Positions 55,051 through 62,969 of a DNA stretch of 64,000 bases are shown here, piece after piece. The DNA comes from Thalassobaculum litoreum DSM 18839 (GTDB lineage: Bacteria; Pseudomonadota; Alphaproteobacteria; Thalassobaculales; Thalassobaculaceae). The number at the start of each line of letters is the position of its first letter. Position 1 is the stretch's first letter. Below the pieces are notes generated by a model, which saw only the letters and a program-made list of their open reading frames with translations, was not told the DNA's origin and did not search any database. A program made the translations under genes and the position numbers. Location of the stretch: NCBI RefSeq assembly GCF_900102465.1, contig NZ_FNBW01000001.1, positions 496,557 to 560,556 of the forward strand, given 5' to 3'.

Positions 55051-56232
55051 TCAGCCGGCGCTGTCGGGGATGAAATGCTTGGCGAGCGCGATGCCCTGGC
55101 CCTGGTAGTTCGACTTGATCGCCTCGCCATAGACCATGTCGGTCTGTCCGTTGGCGATCCGGCGGTAGTCGAGCCAGCCGACGATCTGTCCATGCTCCAG
55201 GGTGAAGGGCACGCCGTAGGAGCGCACCTCCAGCACCGCCCGGCTGCCCTGGGCCTTGCCGTCGACCCAGCCGAATCCGGGATCGAAGAAGCCGGCGTAA
55301 TGCACCCGGAACTCGCCGGACTGGCTGTCGAAGGGCAGCATCTCGGCGGCAAGATCCGGCGGCACCGCCACCTCCTCGCGGGTGGCGAGGATGTAGAACT
55401 CGTCCTTCTCCAGGATCAGCCGGCCCTGGTCCCAGAGCAGCGGCTCCCAGAACTCCGCGACCGGATAAGCGCGTGGCTTGTCTACATCGATCTTGCGGGC
55501 GTTCTTGCGGGCCTTGTACCCGACGATGGCGCCCTTGCCCCCACCCTGCAGATCGATGGAGAACGGCACCAGCGTGTCCCGCGGCGGGATCAGGGTGTCG
55601 CCGTCCGCGACCTTGGCGAAATGGCCGAGGGCGTGGCGCTCACGCACCTCCTTGGCCGACAGGGTGCTGGCGCCGCGCTGGAAGCGGAGCTGGTTCAGGC
55701 GCGACCCCTGGCTGACCACGACGCTGAAGGACAGCGGTACGACCTCCAGAAACAGCCGGCCCTTATAGCCCTTGTCGATCCGGTCGAAGGCAGTACCGCC
55801 ATCGGTGATCAGGCGTGTGAGGATATCGAGACGGCCGGTGGAGCTCTTCGGATTGGCCAGCGCCTCCACGTCATGGGGCAGGTTCAGGCTCTCCAGCAGC
55901 TCGATCACATAGACGCAGCCACGCTCCAGCGCCGCGCCGCCGGTCAGGTCGAGCTCCGGGCGGCCGTCTAGCTGGTCGATCTTCTCCATCACCGTGCCGC
56001 CCTGCCCCGGCAGGAAGCTCGCGCGCACGCGGTAGGCCTTGGGACCGAGCCGCAGGTCGAGGCTGGCCGGCTGGATCTGCGAGGGGTCGACGGCGACCGC
56101 GCCCCTGATCTGGCCATCGGCGATCATCCGCTCGATCTCCTGATACGGCAGGACACCGGTGGTCGGCTTGGCCCATTGGCCGCGCCCGCCCTCGCCCGGC
56201 TGGATCAGATCGCTCGGCGTGTCGAAGTTCAT
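55051..56232 (-). CDS. 2'-deoxycytidine 5'-triphosphate deaminase
   Basis: A 393-residue double-length dCTP-deaminase family protein: RGAVAVDPSQIQPASLDLRLGPKAYRVRASFLPG, ALANPKSSTGRLDILTRLITDGGTAFD, and a second half with VHYAGFFDPGFGWVDGKAQGSRAVLEVRSYGVPFTLEHGQIVGWLDYRR. Such proteins deaminate dCTP to dUTP for thymidylate synthesis. Start ATG 56232 has GAGGG upstream; a longer N-terminus was rejected as not conserved. Confidence 0.88.
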   Translation of the reverse strand: MNFDTPSDLIQPGEGGRGQWAKPTTGVLPYQEIERMIADGQIRGAVAVDPSQIQPASLDLRLGPKAYRVRASFLPGQGGTVMEKIDQLDGRPELDLTGGAALERGCVYVIELLESLNLPHDVEALANPKSSTGRLDILTRLITDGGTAFDRIDKGYKGRLFLEVVPLSFSVVVSQGSRLNQLRFQRGASTLSAKEVRERHALGHFAKVADGDTLIPPRDTLVPFSIDLQGGGKGAIVGYKARKNARKIDVDKPRAYPVAEFWEPLLWDQGRLILEKDEFYILATREEVAVPPDLAAEMLPFDSQSGEFRVHYAGFFDPGFGWVDGKAQGSRAVLEVRSYGVPFTLEHGQIVGWLDYRRIANGQTDMVYGEAIKSNYQGQGIALAKHFIPDSAG

Positions 56233-56446
56233 CACGGAAACCCTCGTTTCCCGCCCGTATGACGGTCGGTCATCGTAGCGTCTGAATGGGGCGATACAAA
56301 AAGCCATTCCGTACCCAACCGATGCCCGGAACCATCCCGACGATCGGTCGGCTGAAACGCTTACCGGAACGGCGCTTTACGGTTTATCCCCGTTATCCAC
56401 AGACAGCAGCGCGGCGCCGGATGTGCATGGGCGACTCGCCGCCGGT

Positions 56447-56836
56447 TCACTCAACCGGCAACAGCGCCGCCGCGACCTGACGGCCTTCGGCCAGCAGCAG
56501 GTTGAAGGTGCGGCAGGCGGCACCGGTATCCATCACCTCGGCCACGGGCCCCTTCTCGCGGATCCGCGACCGCAGGGCCGGGGGCAGGAAGACCTGTTTC
56601 GTCCCCGTCCCGATCAGCAGGATGTCGTAGGTCTGTTCGGCGTCGAGGATCGGGCCGAGGGTGGCAAGGTCGAGTTCCGCAATCGCAACGTCGACGGACA
56701 CATCCCAAGGCTGCGTGTTCTCCGCCCGCACCAGCACGGGGCCCGTATGGCTGACCTCACCGATGCGGAACTTGCCGTCACCATAGCCGTGGATGATCTG
56801 CACGCCCTGGGCGACCAATGGCGTGATGTCGACCAT
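56447..56836 (-). CDS. Mth938-like (DUF498) protein, NDUFAF3-type
   Basis: The 129-residue protein has VQIIHGYGDGKFRIGEVSHTGPVLV, LIGTGTKQVFLPPALRSRIREKG and ACRTFNLLLAEGRQVAAALLPV. It is the bacterial family of the mitochondrial complex I assembly factor NDUFAF3. Its position directly after secF is a conserved alphaproteobacterial arrangement. Function in bacteria is unproven. Confidence 0.85.
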   Translation of the reverse strand: MVDITPLVAQGVQIIHGYGDGKFRIGEVSHTGPVLVRAENTQPWDVSVDVAIAELDLATLGPILDAEQTYDILLIGTGTKQVFLPPALRSRIREKGPVAEVMDTGAACRTFNLLLAEGRQVAAALLPVE

Positions 56837-56838
56837 GC

Positions 56839-57795
56839 CTAGCTCCCGTTCTTCACCGTGCGTTCGTATTCCGGCAGCATGCTTTCGTCGCCGGTGTCGT
56901 CATCGCCCCGCCGCAGGCCGGTATAGAGCAGCAGCGGCACGGCGATGAAGATCGAGGAATAAGTCCCAACCACGATTCCCCAGATCATCGCCAGGGCGAA
57001 ATCCGCCAGGACGGCCCCACCGAAGAAGTAGATCGCAAACAGCGCCAGCAGCGTCGTCAGCGAGGTCATGGTGGTGCGCGACAGGGTGTCGTTGACCGAG
57101 ATGTTGAACAGCTCGGCCAGCGGCATGGTCTTGTAGCGCCGCAGGTTCTCGCGCACCCGATCGTAAACCACGACGGTGTCGTTGATCGAGTAGCCGGCGA
57201 TGGTCAGCACGGCGGCCACCGTGGCCAGGTTGAACTCGTGCTGGATGATCGCGAACAGACCCAGGGTCGAGATGATGTCGTGGCTGAGTGCGACGATGGC
57301 ACCGACACCGAACTGCCACTCGAAACGGAACCAGATGTAGATCAGGATCGACAGCAGCGCGAGGCCGACCGCCAGGATCCCCGCCTCGATCAGCTCCTGA
57401 CCGACGGTCGGGCCGACGAACTCGGTGCGACGGAACTCCACATCGGCCGGCAAGGTGTTGCGTACCACCTCGATCGCCTTGATCTGTTCCGCCTCCTCGC
57501 CCTCCTGACGCTGGATGCGGATCAGGACGTCGCGCTCGGAGCCGAACTCCTGGAGGCTGATCTCGCCGAGGTCGAGCCCGTTCAGGTCGGAGCGCATCTG
57601 CCCAATGTTCGCCGGCTCGCTGGTCCGCACCTCGATGAGGGTGCCGCCCTTGAAATCGATACCGAAATTCAGCCCGATTCCCAGAACGGCGGCGATCGAA
57701 CCGAGGACCAGGGCCGCTGAAAAGGCGAAGGCCAGCAGCCGGTGTTTGACGAACGGGACCGCGGTGTCCCGTGGCACGAGGCGGAGCGGCTTCAT
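56839..57795 (-). CDS. secF: Protein translocase subunit SecF
   Basis: A 318-residue membrane protein. It has FGIDFKGGTLIEVRT (SecF hallmark), six predicted membrane segments, VGPTVGQELIEAGILAVGLALL, and the conserved GYSINDTVVVYDRVREN. SecF with SecD uses proton-motive force to help preproteins leave SecYEG. The stop and the next gene's start are 2 bases apart. Confidence 0.96.
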   Translation of the reverse strand: MKPLRLVPRDTAVPFVKHRLLAFAFSAALVLGSIAAVLGIGLNFGIDFKGGTLIEVRTSEPANIGQMRSDLNGLDLGEISLQEFGSERDVLIRIQRQEGEEAEQIKAIEVVRNTLPADVEFRRTEFVGPTVGQELIEAGILAVGLALLSILIYIWFRFEWQFGVGAIVALSHDIISTLGLFAIIQHEFNLATVAAVLTIAGYSINDTVVVYDRVRENLRRYKTMPLAELFNISVNDTLSRTTMTSLTTLLALFAIYFFGGAVLADFALAMIWGIVVGTYSSIFIAVPLLLYTGLRRGDDDTGDESMLPEYERTVKNGS

Positions 57796-57808
57796 CGGTT
57801 CTCTCCCC

Positions 57809-59350
57809 TCAGATCGGCAGGCTGGTCGGCCGGCGCCGCCGCGCCCACAGGGCGACGAACAGGCGTGTGACCATGATGGCGGTGAACATCGACGTGAGGA
57901 TGCCGATGCCGAGCGTGACGGCGAAGCCCTTCACCGGGCCGGAACCGAGCGCGAACAGGAACACCGCGGCGAACAGGGTCGTCAGGTTACTGTCGATGAT
58001 GGTCGTCAACGCTCGGCTGTAGCCAGCGTCGAGGGCATTGATGGGCGAGCGCCCCGCCGCCAACTCGTCGCGCACCCGCTCGAAAATCAGCACGTTGGCG
58101 TCGACCGCCATGCCGATGGTGAGCACGATTCCCGCGATACCCGGCAGGGTCAGGGTCGCCTGCAACGCCGAGAGAGCGCCAAGAATAAGGATGATGTTCA
58201 CGAACAGGGCGATGTTGGCGAAGATCCCGAACAGGCCGTAACACAGGACCATGAAACCGACGACGAGGACGAGGCCGATCACCGCGGCGATCTCGCCGGC
58301 GGCAATGGAATCGGCACCCAGGCCCGGACCGACCGACCGTTCCTCCAGCACCGTCAGCGGCGCCGGCAGAGCACCGGCGCGCAGCAGCAGGGCGAGGTCC
58401 TGGGCCTCCTGAACGGAGAAACGGCCGCTGATCTGGGCCGACCCGCCCAGAATCGGCTCGCGGATCACTGGAGCGGAGATCACCTGGCCGTCGAGCACGA
58501 TGGCGAAGGGCTTGCCCACATTCTCCGAAGTGGCCCGGCCGAAGCGCTGACCGCCGGCACTGTCGAAGCGGATGGTGACGACCGGTTGGCTGTTCTGGTC
58601 GAAGGAAGGCTGCGCATCGACCAGGTTCTCGCCGCTGACCATGACCCGGCGCTCGATCACGATATCGCCGCCTTCGAGCATCGGCAGGGTACGCGCACCC
58701 GGCGGCGGACGGCCGGCATCGGCGCCCACGGCGACCAGATGGAAGGTGAGCTTGGCGGTCTGGCCGATCAGTTCCTTGATGCGCTGCGGATCGTCGATGC
58801 CCGGAAGCTGGATCAGGATGCGGTCGATGCCCTGACGCTGGATCAGCGGCTCGCGGGTGCCGGTCTCGTCGACGCGGCGGCGGACGATCTCGATCGACTG
58901 CTGGACGGCGTTGATCTTGATCTGCCGGATCGCCTCCTCGCCCATGGTCAGCGCGACCCGGTCGCCCTCCACGCTGACCGTGGCGTCGCTGTCGAGTTCG
59001 GCGGCGATCTCCCGGGCGCGCTCAAGATCGGCCGGTTCGCGCAGGGTGAAGCCGGCGGCGTCGCCCTCGACACCGAGACCGACATAGCCGATCCGGGCCT
59101 CGCGCAGGGCGCGGCGCGCGCCGTCGACGATGGCCTCGAGCCGTTCCTGCACGACCACATCGGCCTCGACTTCCAGCAGCAGGTAGGACCCGCCCTGAAG
59201 GTCGAGCCCCAGGCTGATCTGCTTGCCCGGCACGCCCATCGGCAGATCGTCGCCGATGCCCTTCTGCATCAGGTTCGGGGCGGCATACGCGACCCCGGCC
59301 AGGCAGACGAATGCCACAAGGATCGTCTTCCAGGTATCGAACTGCATCAT
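57809..59350 (-). CDS. secD: Protein translocase subunit SecD
   Basis: The 513-residue protein has a first membrane helix at 8-26, LGLDLQGGSYLLLEVE, a large periplasmic domain, and from about 330 the block LPAPLTVLEERSVGPGLGADSIAAGEIAAVIGLVLVVGF and GMAVDANVLIFERVRDELAAG. It is the partner of SecF. A double ATG start is at 59350 and 59347. Confidence 0.96.
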   Translation of the reverse strand: MMQFDTWKTILVAFVCLAGVAYAAPNLMQKGIGDDLPMGVPGKQISLGLDLQGGSYLLLEVEADVVVQERLEAIVDGARRALREARIGYVGLGVEGDAAGFTLREPADLERAREIAAELDSDATVSVEGDRVALTMGEEAIRQIKINAVQQSIEIVRRRVDETGTREPLIQRQGIDRILIQLPGIDDPQRIKELIGQTAKLTFHLVAVGADAGRPPPGARTLPMLEGGDIVIERRVMVSGENLVDAQPSFDQNSQPVVTIRFDSAGGQRFGRATSENVGKPFAIVLDGQVISAPVIREPILGGSAQISGRFSVQEAQDLALLLRAGALPAPLTVLEERSVGPGLGADSIAAGEIAAVIGLVLVVGFMVLCYGLFGIFANIALFVNIILILGALSALQATLTLPGIAGIVLTIGMAVDANVLIFERVRDELAAGRSPINALDAGYSRALTTIIDSNLTTLFAAVFLFALGSGPVKGFAVTLGIGILTSMFTAIMVTRLFVALWARRRRPTSLPI

Positions 59351-59396
59351 GGGCAGGCTCTCCGCCGGGCTCGGGCTGGATCAGGCGACGCGCGGA

Positions 59397-59834
59397 TCAG
59401 GTCTTGTCCGACTTTTCCCCATCGGCGACCTCGGCCGGTGCGGGTTCGGCCTCGGAAGCGTCCTCGTTCGCGGCGGCCTCGGCCTTGCCGGCCTTCTTCT
59501 TCGGCGGCTTGCTGACCGGTTCGCCCTTGCCGCGCACCTCGGCCAGCATGGAGCGGAGCATCTGCACCCGCACGCCATCGGCGATCTCGACGGTCAGGGT
59601 GTCGTCGTCGTCACTGACCTTGGTGACCGTGCCCATCAGGCCACCATTGCCGACGATCCGGTCGCCGCGGCGCACATTCGCCAGCATTTCCTTGTGCTGC
59701 TTCATCCGCTTCTGCTGCGGACGGATGAGCAGGAAGTAGAACACGACGAAAATCAGCACCAGCGGCAGAAGCTGGACGAGGAAATCGCCGCTACCGCCAC
59801 CGAGTGACTGCGCGTGGGCTGTCGAAATGAGCAT
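59397..59834 (-). CDS. yajC: Preprotein translocase subunit YajC
   Basis: The 145-residue product starts MLISTAHAQSLGGGSGDFLVQLLPLVLIFVVFYFLLIRPQQKR; the single membrane helix then LIRPQQKR is a YajC signature. The core ends near 110; the C-terminal KPPKKKAGKAEAAANED tail is low complexity. Start ATG 59834 follows GGGAG. The order yajC-secD-secF is typical. Confidence 0.93.
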   Translation of the reverse strand: MLISTAHAQSLGGGSGDFLVQLLPLVLIFVVFYFLLIRPQQKRMKQHKEMLANVRRGDRIVGNGGLMGTVTKVSDDDDTLTVEIADGVRVQMLRSMLAEVRGKGEPVSKPPKKKAGKAEAAANEDASEAEPAPAEVADGEKSDKT

Positions 59835-60127
59835 GCGAAAATCTCCCGCGGACCGCATCCGCTCTCGTTTAACCCGCCGTATATGGGGGCGCGAAGTGGC
59901 GGGACTATACCCACGGAGGCATGAAATGCAACGACGCGGCAGCGGTCTCGGCCACCAATGACGAGGCGAATTGACCCGGGGTTTCTGCCTCGGTAACGTC
60001 CGCCGCCTCCGCGCGCGCAACTGCCGGGCCGTCCGGCCGCGCCACGGCACCGCCTTCGGTGACGATGCGGACACGTCTGGCGCCGCGATCGGTGCCGCCC
60101 TGGCCTTCACAACCCGGACCGCGACCG
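59835..60127. promoter_or_regulatory. Divergent promoter region between yajC and the DUF815 gene
   Basis: 293 bases with no supported gene. Promoters for both directions are expected here. A TATGGG region near 59881 could be part of the yajC promoter. Nothing stronger seen. Confidence 0.3.
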
Positions 60128-60988
60128 ATGAGCCTTGATGCCGACACCCACGCCCTACTGACCCGCATCGCCGACGCGCTGGACCGTCTTGCCCCGCCAC
60201 CGTCGGAGCCGAGCGACATCCATGCCGCGGACGGCTTCGTCTGGAACGCCGAGCACGGCCGTCTCGACCCGGTCAAGAAGATCAACCGGGTCGACATGAA
60301 CCTGCTCAAGGGCGTCGAGCTGCAGCGCAAGACCCTGCTGGAGAACACCCAGCGCTTCGCCAAGGGCTTCCCGGCCAACAACGCCCTGCTCTGGGGCGCC
60401 CGCGGCATGGGCAAGTCCTCCCTGGTCAAGGCGATCCATGCGGAGATCAACGCCGAGACGCCGGGTGCGCTGGCCCTGGTGGAGATGCACCGCGAGGACA
60501 TGGAGAGCCTGCCGCGCCTGCTGAACGCGCTGCGCGAGGGCGACCGCCGGGCGATCGTGTTCTGCGACGACCTGTCGTTCGACCACCAGGACAACGCCTA
60601 CAAGTCGCTGAAGGCGGTGCTGGACGGCGGCATCGAGGGCCGGCCGGACAACGTGCTGTTCTACGCCACCTCGAACCGACGCCACCTGATGGCCCGCGAC
60701 ATGATCGAGAACGAGCGCTCCACGGCGATCAACCCGTCGGAGGCGGTCGAGGAGAAGGTCTCCCTGTCCGACCGTTTCGGCCTGTGGCTCGGCTTCCACA
60801 CCTGCGATCAGGACACCTATTTCGCCATGATCGAGGGCTATGTGGCCGCCTACGACATCCCGGTGAGCGGCGACGAACTGATCGCCCGGGCGCGCGAGTG
60901 GTCGGTCACCCGCGGTGCGCGCTCCGGGCGCGTCGCCTGGCAGTTCATCCAGGACCTGGCCGGGGAATACGGCAAGAAGGTCGCCTGA
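60128..60988 (+). CDS. DUF815-family AAA+ ATPase
   Basis: The 286-residue protein has NALLWGARGMGKSSLVKAIHAEI (Walker A), AIVFCDDLSFDHQDNAYKSLKAVLDGGIEGRPDNVLFYATSNRRHLM (Walker B and sensor), the DUF815 pattern. Its role is unknown; family members are P-loop ATPases. Start ATG 60128. It is followed 22 bases later by a CidA/LrgA gene. Confidence 0.88.
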   Translation: MSLDADTHALLTRIADALDRLAPPPSEPSDIHAADGFVWNAEHGRLDPVKKINRVDMNLLKGVELQRKTLLENTQRFAKGFPANNALLWGARGMGKSSLVKAIHAEINAETPGALALVEMHREDMESLPRLLNALREGDRRAIVFCDDLSFDHQDNAYKSLKAVLDGGIEGRPDNVLFYATSNRRHLMARDMIENERSTAINPSEAVEEKVSLSDRFGLWLGFHTCDQDTYFAMIEGYVAAYDIPVSGDELIARAREWSVTRGARSGRVAWQFIQDLAGEYGKKVA

Positions 60989-61010
60989 GGCCAGGCCCGA
61001 GGGAGGGGCA

Positions 61011-61373
61011 ATGCTCGAAAGCCTGACCCTCCTGCTCGCCTGCCAGCTCGTGGGCGAGGTGGCCGTCGCCTATTTCGCCATCCCGGTGCCGGGTCCGGTC
61101 GTCGGGATGGTGCTGCTGTTCCTCGGCCTCTGCATCCGGCGCGGCGTGCCGGCACCGCTGCAGCAGACGGCGAACGGGCTGCTGTCCAATCTCTCCCTGC
61201 TGTTCGTGCCCGCCGGGACCGGCGTGCTGCTGCACGTGGCCCTGATCCGCGAGGCGCTGCTGCCGATCGGCGTCTCCCTGGTGCTCAGCACCCTTGTCGC
61301 CGTCGCCGTCACCGCGCTCGCCATGGTCGGCTTCGAGAAGCTGGCCGGGCGCAAGGGACCGGATGCACCATGA
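61011..61373 (+). CDS. CidA/LrgA-family holin-like protein
   Basis: The 120-residue protein has four membrane segments: LLACQLVGEVAVAYFAIPVPGPVVGMVLLFL, LLSNLSLLFVPAGTGVLLHVALI and LLPIGVSLVLSTLVAVAVTAL. This is the LrgA/CidA family (holin-like). The next gene overlaps by ATGA, so it forms the two-gene LrgAB unit. Start ATG 61011 has GGGAGGGG upstream. Confidence 0.88.
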   Translation: MLESLTLLLACQLVGEVAVAYFAIPVPGPVVGMVLLFLGLCIRRGVPAPLQQTANGLLSNLSLLFVPAGTGVLLHVALIREALLPIGVSLVLSTLVAVAVTALAMVGFEKLAGRKGPDAP

Positions 61374-62086
61374 CCGATCTCGGCGACATCTGGGTCTATC
61401 TCTCCTCCAGCCCCCTGCTCCACCTGACCCTGACACTGGTGGCGTATCTGATCGGCGCGCGGCTGTACCGGCGCTTCAACCTGCATCCGCTGCTGAACCC
61501 GGTGCTGATCGCCGTCCTGATCCTGGTGGCGGTGCTGCTGATCACCGACACCGACTACGCGACCTATTTCGAGGGCGCCCAGTTCGTCCATTTCCTGCTG
61601 GGTCCGGCGACCGTGGCCCTGGCGATTCCGCTCTATAACCAGATCGAGCGGGTTCGGCGGTCCGCCGCCTCGCTGATAAGCGCGCTGGTCCTCGGGTCGC
61701 TCTCCGCCGCCGCCAGCGCCGCGGCGATCGCCTGGGCGCTCGGCGCCAGTCCCGAGGTGGTGGCCTCCATCGCGCCGAAATCGGTGACCACGCCGATCGC
61801 CATGGGCATTTCCGAGAAGCTGGGCGGTCTGCCGTCGTTGACGGCGGTGCTGGTGATCCTGACCGGCGTGCTCGGTGCCACCCTGGGGCCGATCCTGCTG
61901 AACCTGATGCGGATCCGCGACTGGCGCGCCCGGGGTCTGGCCATCGGCGTCGGCGGCCATGGCATCGGCACCGCCCGGGCCATGCAGGTCAACGAGGTCG
62001 CCGGCGCCTTCGCCGGGCTCGCCATGGGGCTGAACGCCCTGGCGACCGCGATCCTTTTGCCCCTGATCTGGGCATGGTTGTTCTGA
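61370..62086 (+). CDS. LrgB-family membrane protein
   Basis: A 238-residue protein with seven or more membrane helices, with LLNPVLIAVLILVAVLLITDTDY, FLLGPATVALAIPLYNQ, APKSVTTPIAMGIS and GVGGHGIGTARAMQ, all typical of the LrgB/CidB family. It partners with the CidA/LrgA protein (murein hydrolase control or export of small acids). ATGA overlap with its partner. Confidence 0.9.
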   Translation: MTDLGDIWVYLSSSPLLHLTLTLVAYLIGARLYRRFNLHPLLNPVLIAVLILVAVLLITDTDYATYFEGAQFVHFLLGPATVALAIPLYNQIERVRRSAASLISALVLGSLSAAASAAAIAWALGASPEVVASIAPKSVTTPIAMGISEKLGGLPSLTAVLVILTGVLGATLGPILLNLMRIRDWRARGLAIGVGGHGIGTARAMQVNEVAGAFAGLAMGLNALATAILLPLIWAWLF

Positions 62087-62165
62087 TCCCCATATAGTCG
62101 GGCGACGGATATCGGCCGCCCGTGCGTTACCCGATACCTGCCGGTGGATCTGAGGAGAACTCGCC

Positions 62166-62954
62166 ATGGCGCACATTGCAGCCGCGCGCCGAAGCCTGTC
62201 GCCGGGTGGGTGCCCCGCGCTCACCATCGCCCTGTTGGCGATCATGCTCGTCCTGGGCGGCTGTGTCGGCCAGCAGGCGGCAGCACCACCGGAGATCGCC
62301 TTCGGCCCCGGCGACCCGCGCGCCCTGGTCCTGGTCGGCATCAGCGCCGGTCAGCGCGACGGCACCCTCACCTTCACCCGGCTGGCCGACGGCAGCGACC
62401 GCCTGCTGTCATCGAGCGAGCGGGACGAGCCGATCCGCTTCGCCGTCTCCAACGACGACGCGGCGACCGTCCTCCTCGTCGCCCCGGGCCGCTACCTGAT
62501 CAGCGAGGCCGCCATCGTCACCGGCAAGAGCCAGGAGTACCGTCCCGCCTATGGCGGCGGCTTCGGCTATCACGACTATCGCCACAGCCCGCATCCCTAC
62601 TGGTTCCACCACGGCTGGCACTCCGGCGTGCATGGCGGCTGGCGGACCGAGCGCGTTACGGTGACCGAGGGCGAACGCTTCCAGGTGAAGAACGGGCCAC
62701 GCGGGGTGGAGAACCAGGCCTGGATCATCACCGTGCCAGCCGGTCAGGTGACAGCGCTGGGGCATTTCGCCTTCGAGTGGACCCGGTCGAGCAACGTACT
62801 GAACGTGGCGCACACGCCGTACAAGCCCGAGATCGTCGACCGGGCGCTGGCCGGCTATGGCGGCGTCACGGCCCCGGTGGTGGAAGCCGAGTGGAGCCTG
62901 TACGGCCCGGACCTTCCCCCGCCGCCGATGATGCACTGGTCACGGGCGTATTGA
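62166..62954 (+). CDS. Lipoprotein of unknown function
   Basis: A 262-residue protein with an N-terminal signal and lipobox VLGGC (Cys near 33), so probably a lipoprotein. Soluble part has an unusual Gly/Tyr/His-rich stretch (PAYGGGFGYHDYRHSPHPYWFHHGWHSGVHGGW near 127-159), and beta-rich flanks. The histidine stretch might bind metal. No family is recognised. Confidence 0.65.
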   Translation: MAHIAAARRSLSPGGCPALTIALLAIMLVLGGCVGQQAAAPPEIAFGPGDPRALVLVGISAGQRDGTLTFTRLADGSDRLLSSSERDEPIRFAVSNDDAATVLLVAPGRYLISEAAIVTGKSQEYRPAYGGGFGYHDYRHSPHPYWFHHGWHSGVHGGWRTERVTVTEGERFQVKNGPRGVENQAWIITVPAGQVTALGHFAFEWTRSSNVLNVAHTPYKPEIVDRALAGYGGVTAPVVEAEWSLYGPDLPPPPMMHWSRAY

Positions 62955-62969
62955 GGGCGCGCTGGAGGA

